DNA of 19,812 bases from Anaerolineaceae bacterium (GTDB lineage: Bacteria; Chloroflexota; Anaerolineae; JAAYZQ01): assembly GCA_012514775.1 (NCBI GenBank), contig JAAYZQ010000284.1, positions 1-19,812 of the forward strand, given 5' to 3'. Shown in pieces: positions 13,196 to 19,812 of this stretch; position 1 is the first letter of the stretch; each line of letters begins with the position of its first letter. Below the pieces are notes generated by a model. It was not told where the DNA came from, did not search any database, and saw nothing but the letters and a program-made list of their open reading frames with translations. The translations under genes and the position numbers were made by a program.

Positions 13196-14795
13196 AGGGG
13201 TCACCCACGCACTGCACGAGAGACCCAGGCGCTACCTGGAGGCGCTGGTGGGGCCGGGGAGGCCGCCCCGGGATGCCACCCTCGAAGAGGTTGCTTCCGG
13301 CGTCGCTGCCTCTCGGCTGCCACCCCATCCCCTGGTTTCGGACGACATAATAGACCGGGTGCGCCATGCACGCGGCCAGAGCCTGCCCGACTGGATCGCG
13401 CTGCGCACCGGCCAGATCGAGCGGTTTCCCGATGGCGTGGCCTACCCCACAGACGGCGCGGAGGTGCGAGAGCTGATCCACTACGCCGCCCGGACCGGCG
13501 CCCGGCTGATTCCCTACGGCGGCGGCACGAGTGTCGTGGGCCACATCAATCCTCTGCCGGGCGAGCGACCGGTGCTGACGGTGGATCTCGGCCGCATGAA
13601 CCGCTTGCAGCACATGGACGACAAGAGCCTGTTGGCCACCTTTGGCGCCGGCGTCACCGGGCCCGACCTGGAGGCCCAGCTCCGCGCCAGGGGCTGCACA
13701 CTGGGCCATTTCCCCCAGTCCTTCGAGCTGTCGTCGCTGGGCGGCTGGATCGTCACCCGATCCAGCGGCCAGCAATCGCTGGGCTACGGGCGCATCGAGA
13801 GACTGTTTGCCGGGGGATGCCTGGAGTCGCCGGCGGGCACGCTGGAGCTGCCACCCTTCCCATCGTCGGCCGCCGGCCCCGACCTGCGCGAGGTAGTCCT
13901 GGGCTCCGAGGGCTGTCTCGGGGTCCTTACCGAGGCCACGGTCCGCTGCTCTCGCCTGCCCGAGGTGGAGGCCTTTCACGCCATCTTTTTTTCCGACGAA
14001 GGCCGGGGCCGCGACGCGGTGCGGGAGATCATGCAGGCCGGCGTGCCCCTGTCCATGGTACGCCTTAGCACGGCGGTGGAGACACAGACCACGCTGGCCC
14101 TGGCGGGTCACGAGCGGCTCATCGGCGGCCTGGAACGCTTGCTCTCGCTGCGCGGTGTCGGCGAGGAAAAGGCCATGCTCCTCCTGGGCTTTGCCGGGCG
14201 CGAGGCGGTGGTCAAGACGGCCCGTGGCGAGGCGCTGGGCATTGCCGGCCGCTATGGCGGGGTGCACGTGGGACGCACCTTTGGCAAGGAGTGGAACAAG
14301 AGCCGCTTTCGCACGCCCTACCTGCGGAACACGCTCTGGGAACTGGGCTACGCCATCGATACCCTGGAAACGGCCACCGGCTGGGCCGAGCTGCCGGCGG
14401 TCATCGAGGACGTGGAAGCCGCTCTGCACGGGGGCCTGGAGGACGTGGGCGAGCGGGTGCACGTCTTTACCCACCTGTCGCACCTGTATCCCTTTGGCTC
14501 GAACATCTATACCACCTATCTCTTTCGCCTGGCGGCGACGGGGGACCGGGGAGAGGACGCCCGGGAGAACCTGCGTCGCTGGCAGGTCCTCAAGGGGGCA
14601 GCCACCGAGGCCATCCTGGCCCGGGGGGGCACCATCACTCACCAGCACGGGATCGGCACCGATCATCTGCCCTACCTGGCGCGCGAGAAGGGCGTCCTGG
14701 GCATGCAAGTCCTCGCCGACCTGTGCCAGAGGTTCGACCCTGACGGGATCATGAATCCCGGCAAGCTGATCGAGAGGGGGAACAATGTGGGCTAA
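13167..14795 (+). CDS. FAD-linked oxidase, alkyl-DHAP synthase-like (AGPS/YgcU family)
   Basis: This is a flavoprotein of 542 residues. It opens with RWNGWGDEG, the AGPS signature. The FAD-binding domain has YGGGTSVVG (117-125), LGHFPQSFELSSLGGWIVTR (179-198) with SGQQSLGYGRIE next, and GSEGCLGVLTE. The cap and C-terminal part keep FRTPYLRNTLWELGYAIDTL, IYTTYLF, ITHQHGIG and DPDGIMNPGKL. In animals AGPS exchanges the acyl chain of acyl-DHAP for a fatty alcohol, the first ether-lipid step. The conserved His-His-His of that enzyme reads H492-Q-H494 here. E. coli YgcU, of unknown substrate, is a relative and is also encoded near an FGGY kinase. Ether-lipid synthesis and oxidation of a polyol-type substrate are both possible. 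GGAGG lies 6 bases before ATG 13167. The gene overlaps fadR and glpD. Confidence 0.8.
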   Translation: MKRWNGWGDEGVTHALHERPRRYLEALVGPGRPPRDATLEEVASGVAASRLPPHPLVSDDIIDRVRHARGQSLPDWIALRTGQIERFPDGVAYPTDGAEVRELIHYAARTGARLIPYGGGTSVVGHINPLPGERPVLTVDLGRMNRLQHMDDKSLLATFGAGVTGPDLEAQLRARGCTLGHFPQSFELSSLGGWIVTRSSGQQSLGYGRIERLFAGGCLESPAGTLELPPFPSSAAGPDLREVVLGSEGCLGVLTEATVRCSRLPEVEAFHAIFFSDEGRGRDAVREIMQAGVPLSMVRLSTAVETQTTLALAGHERLIGGLERLLSLRGVGEEKAMLLLGFAGREAVVKTARGEALGIAGRYGGVHVGRTFGKEWNKSRFRTPYLRNTLWELGYAIDTLETATGWAELPAVIEDVEAALHGGLEDVGERVHVFTHLSHLYPFGSNIYTTYLFRLAATGDRGEDARENLRRWQVLKGAATEAILARGGTITHQHGIGTDHLPYLAREKGVLGMQVLADLCQRFDPDGIMNPGKLIERGNNVG

Positions 14796-16566
14796 GGACT
14801 GGCGCGAAGAAGCCTGGGCCGGCCTGGGAGAACCCTGGGACCTCATCGTCGTCGGCGGCGGAATTACCGGCGCGGGGGTGCTGCGCGAGGCGGCGCGCCT
14901 GGGCCTGCGCACGCTGCTGGTGGAAAGGCGCGACTTTGGCTGGGGCACTTCCAGCCGTTCGTCCAAGTTGGTGCACGGTGGGCTGCGCTATCTAAAAGAG
15001 GGCAAGCTGCGGCTGACGCGCGCCTCGGTTCACGAGAGACAGCGGCTCCTTGAAGAGGGGCCGGGGCTCATCGATCCCCTGGGCTTTCTCCTGGCAACCT
15101 ACAAGGGCGACCATCCCGGCCGGTGGACCTACAGCGCCGGGCTGTCCGTCTACGATCTTCTGGCCTTGCAGTGGACCCATCGCCACTACAGCTCGCAGGA
15201 CTTCCAGATGCTGGCGCCGCACATCAGCCTCGAAGGGCTGAAGGGCGGCTTTCGCTACGGCGACGCGCAGACGGACGATGCCCGCCTGGTACTGAGGGTC
15301 ATCCGCGAGGCGGTGTCGAGCAGCCCCGACGCTGTGGCCCTGAACTATGTGGCCGTCGAGGGGCTGTTGTGCGACGAGGACAAGCCTGACAGGCCCGTCA
15401 ACGGCGTGCGCCTGCGGGACCAGGTGACCGGGCGCGGCGCAGAGGCCCATGCCCGCGTGGTGGTCAATGCCACGGGCGCCTGGTCCGACGCGCTGCGTGA
15501 ACAGGTGGGCGCCCCGGCGCGCCTCCGGCCGCTGCGGGGCAGCCACCTGATCTTTCCGGCCTGGCGGCTGCCCGTCGCCCAGGCCGTGGGCTTCTTGCAT
15601 CCCGTCGATGGCCGGCCGGTGTTCATCTTTCCGTGGGAGGGCATCACCCTGGTGGGCACCACCGACGTGGACCACGACGAGAACCTGGAGGACGAGCCGC
15701 GCATCAGCCCGGCGGAGGTCGCCTATCTGATGGCCGCCGTCGAATCCCAGTTCCCCTCCCTGGGACTGACGTTGGACGACGTCCTCTCTACCTTTGCCGG
15801 CGTGCGGCCCGTCATCGCGACCGGCAAGGTCGATCCGTCGAAAGAGTCCCGCGACCACGTGGTGTGGGAGGAGGGAGGGCTGCTGACCGTAACGGGAGGC
15901 AAGCTCACCACGTTCCGGCTGCTGGCCCTCGACGCCCTCAAGGCCGTGAGCCACCGCCTGCCCGAGCTGCCCCCCGTGGACGAGCGGGCCGGTGTGCTGA
16001 ACCCCGTGGAGGTGGATCTGCCCGGCGCCGAGCACCTGGACGACGTGGCCCGCCGCCGGCTATTGGGCCGTTATGGGGCCGACGCGCCGGCGCTGGTGGC
16101 CGCTGCCCTTCCCGGAGAGCTGGAGCCGATCCACGGCACACAGACGCTGTGGGCCGAGCTGCGCTGGGCTGCCCGCGCCGAGGGCGTCGTTCACCTTGAC
16201 GACCTCTTCTTGCGGCGCGTGCGCATCGCCCACCTTCTCCCCGAGGGGGGCAAGGGGCTCATGGACCGCGCGCGTGCCATCTGCCAGGGCGAGCTGGGCT
16301 GGGACGACGAGCGCTGGGAGGCTGAAGAGGCGGCCTACCTGGCGCTCTGGCAGAGCTGTTACAGCCTGCCGCCCCGGAGCAGCATCCCCGACTGGAAGGC
16401 CATGCTGGCCGAGGCCCGCCAGAAACGGGCGGCCGCCCAACCCAGCCGCCGTCGCAAGGTGATCAAGCGCTCATCCCTGGCTGCCGGCCTGCTGGCGCTG
16501 GCGGCGGTTGGCACCTGGCTCTATGCCCGTTCCAGGAGGCGACAAGGACGATCTCGCCTGCTTTGA
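14785..16566 (+). CDS. glpD: FAD-dependent glycerol-3-phosphate dehydrogenase with C-terminal membrane tail
   Basis: This enzyme oxidises glycerol-3-phosphate to DHAP and passes electrons to the quinone pool. It has 593 residues. The FAD-binding motif is VVGGGITGAGV (22-32). GTSSRSSKLVHGGLRYL (54-70) is the typical GlpD active-site segment, followed by FIFPWEGITLVGTTD and FAGVRPV, then LLTVTGGKLTTFR in the second half and a helical C-terminal domain. After a basic linker (QPSRRRKVIKR) it ends with a hydrophobic helix (about 564-582) and a basic RSRRRQGRSR tail, like a tail anchor. Ordinary GlpD is a peripheral or monotopic protein without this extension. It overlaps the AGPS-like gene by 11 bases, so DHAP made here could feed that enzyme. 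Confidence 0.88.
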   Translation: MWAKDWREEAWAGLGEPWDLIVVGGGITGAGVLREAARLGLRTLLVERRDFGWGTSSRSSKLVHGGLRYLKEGKLRLTRASVHERQRLLEEGPGLIDPLGFLLATYKGDHPGRWTYSAGLSVYDLLALQWTHRHYSSQDFQMLAPHISLEGLKGGFRYGDAQTDDARLVLRVIREAVSSSPDAVALNYVAVEGLLCDEDKPDRPVNGVRLRDQVTGRGAEAHARVVVNATGAWSDALREQVGAPARLRPLRGSHLIFPAWRLPVAQAVGFLHPVDGRPVFIFPWEGITLVGTTDVDHDENLEDEPRISPAEVAYLMAAVESQFPSLGLTLDDVLSTFAGVRPVIATGKVDPSKESRDHVVWEEGGLLTVTGGKLTTFRLLALDALKAVSHRLPELPPVDERAGVLNPVEVDLPGAEHLDDVARRRLLGRYGADAPALVAAALPGELEPIHGTQTLWAELRWAARAEGVVHLDDLFLRRVRIAHLLPEGGKGLMDRARAICQGELGWDDERWEAEEAAYLALWQSCYSLPPRSSIPDWKAMLAEARQKRAAAQPSRRRKVIKRSSLAAGLLALAAVGTWLYARSRRRQGRSRLL

Positions 16567-16591
16567 CAATGCCACCCTGGCGTGCTATAAT
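16563..16591 (+). promoter_or_regulatory. Promoter of the FGGY kinase gene, overlapping the glpD stop
   Basis: TTGACA (16563-16568) and TATAAT (16586-16591) are perfect hexamers with a 17-base spacer. The TGA stop of glpD (16564-16566) is part of the -35 box. Transcription should start near 16598, leaving a GC-rich leader of about 95 bases. No FadR-type site was seen here. Confidence 0.8.
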
Positions 16592-16692
16592 TCCCAGGCC
16601 CGCGACTGCTTGCAGCGGACCGCCGCTCGGTGCATGTGCAGCGGGGCGGGCGGCAGCGTCCGACCTATTCGACGACGAACCGGAGGCAGGGG

Positions 16693-18258
16693 ATGGTGGG
16701 GGATTGTATCCTGGCGATCGACAACGGCACCCAGAGCGTGCGCGCTCTCCTCTTTGATTTGCGCGGCCAGGTGGTGGCCGGCTCCAAGATCGAGATCGAG
16801 CCCTACTTTTCCCGGCATCCTGGCTGGGCCGAACAGGACCCCGAATTTTACTGGCAATCCCTCTGCCAGGCCTGCCACAAGCTGTGGCAGGCGACCAACG
16901 TGAACCGGGAGGCCATCGCGGGCGTGGCGCTGACCACCCAGCGCGCCACGATGATCAACGTCGACCGGGAGGGCCAGCCCCTGCGCCCGGCCATGGTCTG
17001 GCTCGACCAGCGGCGCACCGAGGGCCTGAAACCGGTCGGGGGGCTGTGGGGCCTGGCGTTCCGACTGGTGGGCATGACCGAGACGGTGGCTTATCTGCAG
17101 GCCGAGGCCGAAGCCAACTGGATCCGCACCCACCAGCCCGAGATCTGGGAGAAAACCCACAAGTACATGTTCCTGTCGGGCTACCTGACCCATCGCCTGA
17201 CGGGGCGCTATGTCGATTCCGTGGGCTGCCAGGTGGGCTACCTGCCCTTTGACTACAAGGCGCTGAACTGGGCCTCTCCCCGCGACTGGAAGTGGCAGGC
17301 CGTCCCCGTGGACCCCGGGCGGTTGACGGACCTTGTGCCTCCCACGGGCCGCCTGGGCGAGATCACAGGCGCCGCGGCCGAAGCCACCGGCATCCCCGCC
17401 GGGCTGCCCGTGCTGGCGGCCGCCGCCGACAAGGCATGCGAGGTCATCGGCTCGGGCTGCCTGGATCCGCACATCGGCTGCCTCAGCTATGGCACGACGG
17501 CGACCATCAACACCACCCACAGCAAGTACGTCGAGGTCATCCCCCTCATCCCTCCCTACCCGTCCGCCGTGCCCGGCCGCTATAGCCTGGAGATGCAGGT
17601 GTATCGCGGGTACTGGATGGTGAGCTGGTTCAAGCGCGAGTTTGCCCACCGCGAGCAGCGCCTGGCCGAGGATCGGGGGGTAGAGCCCGAGCAGCTTTTT
17701 GACACCCTGGTAGAGGCCGTCCCGCCAGGCTCCATGGGGTTGACGCTTCAGCCGTATTGGTCGCCGGGCGTGAAGGTGCCGGGTCCCGAGGCCAAGGGGG
17801 CGGTCATCGGCTTTGGCGACGTGCACACCCGCGCCCATCTCTACCGGGCCATCCTCGAGGGCGTGGCCTATGCGCTGCGCGAGGGCGGCGAGCGCACCGA
17901 GGCGCGCAGCGGCACGCCCATCCACGAGCTGCGGGTGGTGGGGGGAGGCTCGCAGAGCGATGCCGCCCTGCAGCTCACCGCCGATCTCTTTGGCCTGCCC
18001 GCCTCCCGGCCCCACACCTACGAGGCCTCGGGGCTGGGGGCGGCCATGGACGCCGCGGTGGGCCTGGGCCTGCACCCCGATTTCGAGACGGCCGTGGCCG
18101 AGATGGTCCGCCTGGGCGACACGTTCGAGCCCAACGCGGCGCATCACGAGATCTATGACGCGCTCTACCGGCGAGTCTACAAGCAGATGTACAGGCGCCT
18201 GCGGCCGCTGTACGAGGAGATCCGCGAGATCACGGGTTATCCCGGCCCGCTGACCTGA
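16693..18258 (+). CDS. FGGY-family carbohydrate/polyol kinase
   Basis: This is an ATP-dependent kinase of 521 residues with the two-domain actin-like fold. The phosphate-1 loop is [14 protein letters not shown] (9-22), [12 protein letters not shown] and [10 protein letters not shown] (99-108) follow, and the catalytic base is probably D246 in [10 protein letters not shown]. The C-terminal domain carries [15 protein letters not shown] and [19 protein letters not shown], the FGGY adenine-binding signature. The protein is not a close match to glycerol kinase or xylulokinase and more resembles the YgcE-type group, so the substrate (glycerol, dihydroxyacetone, a sugar or sugar acid) is unknown. 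The ATG at 16693 has GGAGG 6 bases upstream; translation from 16630 would have no such site. It stands next to glpD but under its own promoter. Confidence 0.83.
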   Translation: MVGDCILAIDNGTQSVRALLFDLRGQVVAGSKIEIEPYFSRHPGWAEQDPEFYWQSLCQACHKLWQATNVNREAIAGVALTTQRATMINVDREGQPLRPAMVWLDQRRTEGLKPVGGLWGLAFRLVGMTETVAYLQAEAEANWIRTHQPEIWEKTHKYMFLSGYLTHRLTGRYVDSVGCQVGYLPFDYKALNWASPRDWKWQAVPVDPGRLTDLVPPTGRLGEITGAAAEATGIPAGLPVLAAAADKACEVIGSGCLDPHIGCLSYGTTATINTTHSKYVEVIPLIPPYPSAVPGRYSLEMQVYRGYWMVSWFKREFAHREQRLAEDRGVEPEQLFDTLVEAVPPGSMGLTLQPYWSPGVKVPGPEAKGAVIGFGDVHTRAHLYRAILEGVAYALREGGERTEARSGTPIHELRVVGGGSQSDAALQLTADLFGLPASRPHTYEASGLGAAMDAAVGLGLHPDFETAVAEMVRLGDTFEPNAAHHEIYDALYRRVYKQMYRRLRPLYEEIREITGYPGPLT

Positions 18259-18297
18259 GGCTGTGGGGCGTTGTGCCCGAGGGGGCGCCGCGCGCGG

Positions 18298-19575
18298 TCA
18301 GGGCGTGGCGTTCAGCAGGTAGTCAATCTCCGGGTACTCGGCCCGGATCTTCTGGACCTTTTCCCGCACCTGATCCTCGATGTCGATCATCTCGATGTCG
18401 CCCACGTAGGTGGTCGTCTTGGGCGAGACCAGCCGCTGCAGGATGCTGATGACGGCTGCTATTTCCTTGATGTTCATCTCGATCATCTGCAGGTTGCGGC
18501 GCAGTAGGTCGCCGGTGCGGTTCAGCTCGCCCTGCTCCAACTTGCTCGACAGCTCGTAGGTGCTGAGATTGATGGCCGTCAGGGGGTTCATGATATAGTG
18601 CGACAGCGTGACGATCATCTGCTTGACCGTCTCGGCGCGGGCCAGCTCTCGCTCCGATCCGTAGAGGCGGGCGTTCTCGATGGCGATGGCCACGTAGCTG
18701 CCCAGGGAGGTCAGCAGCCGGGCGTCGTCGGGATTGAAGGCTTTGCCGCCGAGCTTGTCGGTCACGCCCAGCAGGCCCAGGGGCCGGTCCTGGATGTAGA
18801 GGGGCACGTATAACAACGAACGGACCAAATAGTCCGTTTTGAGCTTGATGGAATAGTCTGTTGTGCCGCTGGTCAGGAACAACGGCTGGTTGGTCTCGAC
18901 GGCCTGGCGCAGCGGGCTGGTGCTGTACTTGAGGCGCAGGTCGGGCGGCCGGCTGCGATCCAGCCCGTGGTGGGCGCGCAGGACAAGGGCGTCGTGATCC
19001 TCGTCCAGGAGGAGCAAGGCGCTCTCGCGGGCGTCGCTAAAGTAACACGCCGCCTCTACCACGCGAGCCAGGACCTTTTCCAGCTCCAGGACCGAGGTCA
19101 CCGACTGGCCGATGGCCTGGAGCGTGGTCAGCTCCAGGAGCTGCTGCTCCAACATGCGGTTGGCCTCTTCCAGCCGCTCCGAGATCTGTTCCTTTTCCCG
19201 CCGCAGCCTGTCCTCGTTGAGGGCCCGCTCGATGGCCGACAAGGTCTCGGGGACGCGGAACGGCTTGGGGATATAGTCGCGGATGCCGAGACGAAAGGCC
19301 TGCACCGCTACGCTCTCTGAGCCATAGATGGTCATGAGGACGACCGGCGCCTTGTTGCCACGCTCGCGCAAGATCTGCAGCACTTGTAGGCCTGAGAGCT
19401 GGGGCAAGTTCCAGTCGAGGAGGATGAGATCCGGTTTTTTCTCGAGGGCCAGGCGGACACCCTGGCGGCCGTCATAGGCGTACAGGATCACGTATCCTCG
19501 CGTGCGCAGCACATCGGACAACGCGGAGACAATCTCCTTGTTGTCGTCAACGATGAGGATCGTCTCTTGGACCAT
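18298..19575 (-). CDS. Response regulator with GAF and DHp-like domain, no ATPase domain
   Basis: This is a cytoplasmic signalling protein of 425 residues. The receiver domain (1-122) has D10/D11, phospho-acceptor D54 (LILLDWNLP), T82 and K104 (IPKPF), a complete set. A coiled coil (about 122-150) leads to a GAF sensor domain (about 150-300, ending VAIAIENARLYGSE). Then comes a histidine-kinase dimerisation-like segment with LSHYIMNPLTAI (H326) and a second long helix (about 351-385). The protein ends after 40 further residues, with none of the N, G1 or G2 boxes of a HATPase domain, so it cannot autophosphorylate alone. It may act as a phosphotransfer or scaffold protein. ATG 19575 starts the receiver exactly. 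It is convergent with the kinase gene, with 39 bases between and no clear terminator. Confidence 0.82.
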   Translation of the reverse strand: MVQETILIVDDNKEIVSALSDVLRTRGYVILYAYDGRQGVRLALEKKPDLILLDWNLPQLSGLQVLQILRERGNKAPVVLMTIYGSESVAVQAFRLGIRDYIPKPFRVPETLSAIERALNEDRLRREKEQISERLEEANRMLEQQLLELTTLQAIGQSVTSVLELEKVLARVVEAACYFSDARESALLLLDEDHDALVLRAHHGLDRSRPPDLRLKYSTSPLRQAVETNQPLFLTSGTTDYSIKLKTDYLVRSLLYVPLYIQDRPLGLLGVTDKLGGKAFNPDDARLLTSLGSYVAIAIENARLYGSERELARAETVKQMIVTLSHYIMNPLTAINLSTYELSSKLEQGELNRTGDLLRRNLQMIEMNIKEIAAVISILQRLVSPKTTTYVGDIEMIDIEDQVREKVQKIRAEYPEIDYLLNATP

Positions 19576-19664
19576 TTCCTGTCCCTCTCTTTGCGACCCA
19601 GGTACTCTGTTCCACCGGGCGACCGATGGCAGAAGTGCGGGAAACCATGCAGCTGCTGGGCCAT

Positions 19665-19693
19665 AGTGTATCACAACCTTGGCAGTTTGACAA
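19665..19693 (-). promoter_or_regulatory. Likely promoter of the response-regulator gene
   Basis: On the - strand TTGTCA (19693-19688) and TACACT (19670-19665) are 17 bases apart. The -35 is the reverse reading of the first TTTGACAAA repeat. The leader would be about 83 bases. The -10 box is weak. Confidence 0.4.
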
Positions 19694-19711
19694 AGTTGCC
19701 AGTTTGACAAA
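19683..19711 (+). repeat. Tandem CAGTTTGACAAA repeat between divergent genes
   Basis: CAGTTTGACAAA occurs at 19683-19694 and 19700-19711, a period of 17 bases. The second copy supplies the -35 box of the rightward promoter. The first, read backwards, supplies the -35 of the leftward one. Confidence 0.6.
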
Positions 19712-19732
19712 ACGGGCTAGTTGTGGGATAAT
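19704..19732 (+). promoter_or_regulatory. Promoter of the right-edge gene
   Basis: TTGACA (19704-19709) and GATAAT (19727-19732) are 17 bases apart. The leader of about 58 bases has a small hairpin, CTATC-TTAC-GATAG (19770-19783), touching the ribosome site. Confidence 0.65.
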
Positions 19733-19796
19733 CATGCCAGGCTGAAGTTGGGCCATCCTTACCATCTTGCTATCTTACGATAGGGAGGTGATGCTA

Positions 19797-19812
19797 ATGG
19801 ACTGTAGTAGTA
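19797..19812 (+). CDS. Start of an unknown gene cut by the right edge
   Basis: ATG 19797 has GGAGG (19784-19788) 8 bases upstream and a good promoter before it. Only the first residues M-D-C-S-S are visible, so no product can be named. Confidence 0.45.

Noticed and set aside
13104..14966. 620-codon open frame on the - strand
   Set aside because: It is antisense to the AGPS-like gene, which has clear family motifs.
18259..18297. Bidirectional terminator between the convergent kinase and regulator genes
   Set aside because: Only a 5-bp stem with a 3-base loop and no T-run on either strand.

Overview
The window is high-GC DNA with densely packed genes on both strands. It most resembles a Chloroflexota (Anaerolineae/Caldilineae-like) chromosome. 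The grounds are lipoproteins with Ala/Thr/Pro-rich linkers, an alternate-type F1F0 ATPase, near-consensus sigma-70-type promoters (TTGACA with TATAAT) and a NirS-type nitrite reductase. The phylum is an inference. No tRNA, rRNA, CRISPR array, insertion sequence or phage gene was seen.

Region 1 (1-4270, + strand) is the distal half of an alternate ('N-type') F1F0 ATPase operon: subunit a (cut by the left edge), c, b fused to a delta-like C-terminus, alpha, a small PII-like protein of the cyclic-di-AMP receptor (DarA/PstA) family, and gamma. From b onward each gene overlaps the next by 4-8 bases. There is no separate delta gene and no beta gene after gamma, as expected for this ATPase class. 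The PII-like gene between alpha and gamma is the unexpected member.

Region 2 (4267-7386, - strand) is a four-gene operon read leftwards: a DUF1858 redox-disulfide protein, a lipoprotein fusing cupredoxin, cytochrome c and a cytochrome cd1 (NirS-like) propeller, a YgbA-family protein, and a MetV-like eight-cysteine protein. A palindromic FNR/DNR-type box lies exactly where a class II activated promoter would have it (-41.5). Together these suggest anaerobic nitrite reduction with nitrosative-stress functions.

Region 3 (7428-12134, + strand) holds an SLC13-type permease with two RCK_C domains, a PQQ-type sugar dehydrogenase lipoprotein behind a possible three-way-junction leader, and an AI-2E-family membrane protein whose leader contains an intrinsic terminator between promoter and start codon.

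Region 4 (12385-18258, + strand) is a lipid/glycerol-phosphate cluster. A close FadR homologue with a FadR-type operator at its own promoter is followed by an alkyl-DHAP-synthase-like flavoprotein and a glycerol-3-phosphate dehydrogenase with an added C-terminal membrane tail. An FGGY kinase follows under its own consensus promoter. Acyl-CoA control of glycerol-phosphate or ether-lipid metabolism is the simplest hypothesis.

Region 5 (18298-19812) has, on the - strand, a response regulator with GAF and DHp-like domains but no ATPase domain. It is divergent from a + strand gene cut by the right edge, and tandem TTTGACAAA repeats lie between them.
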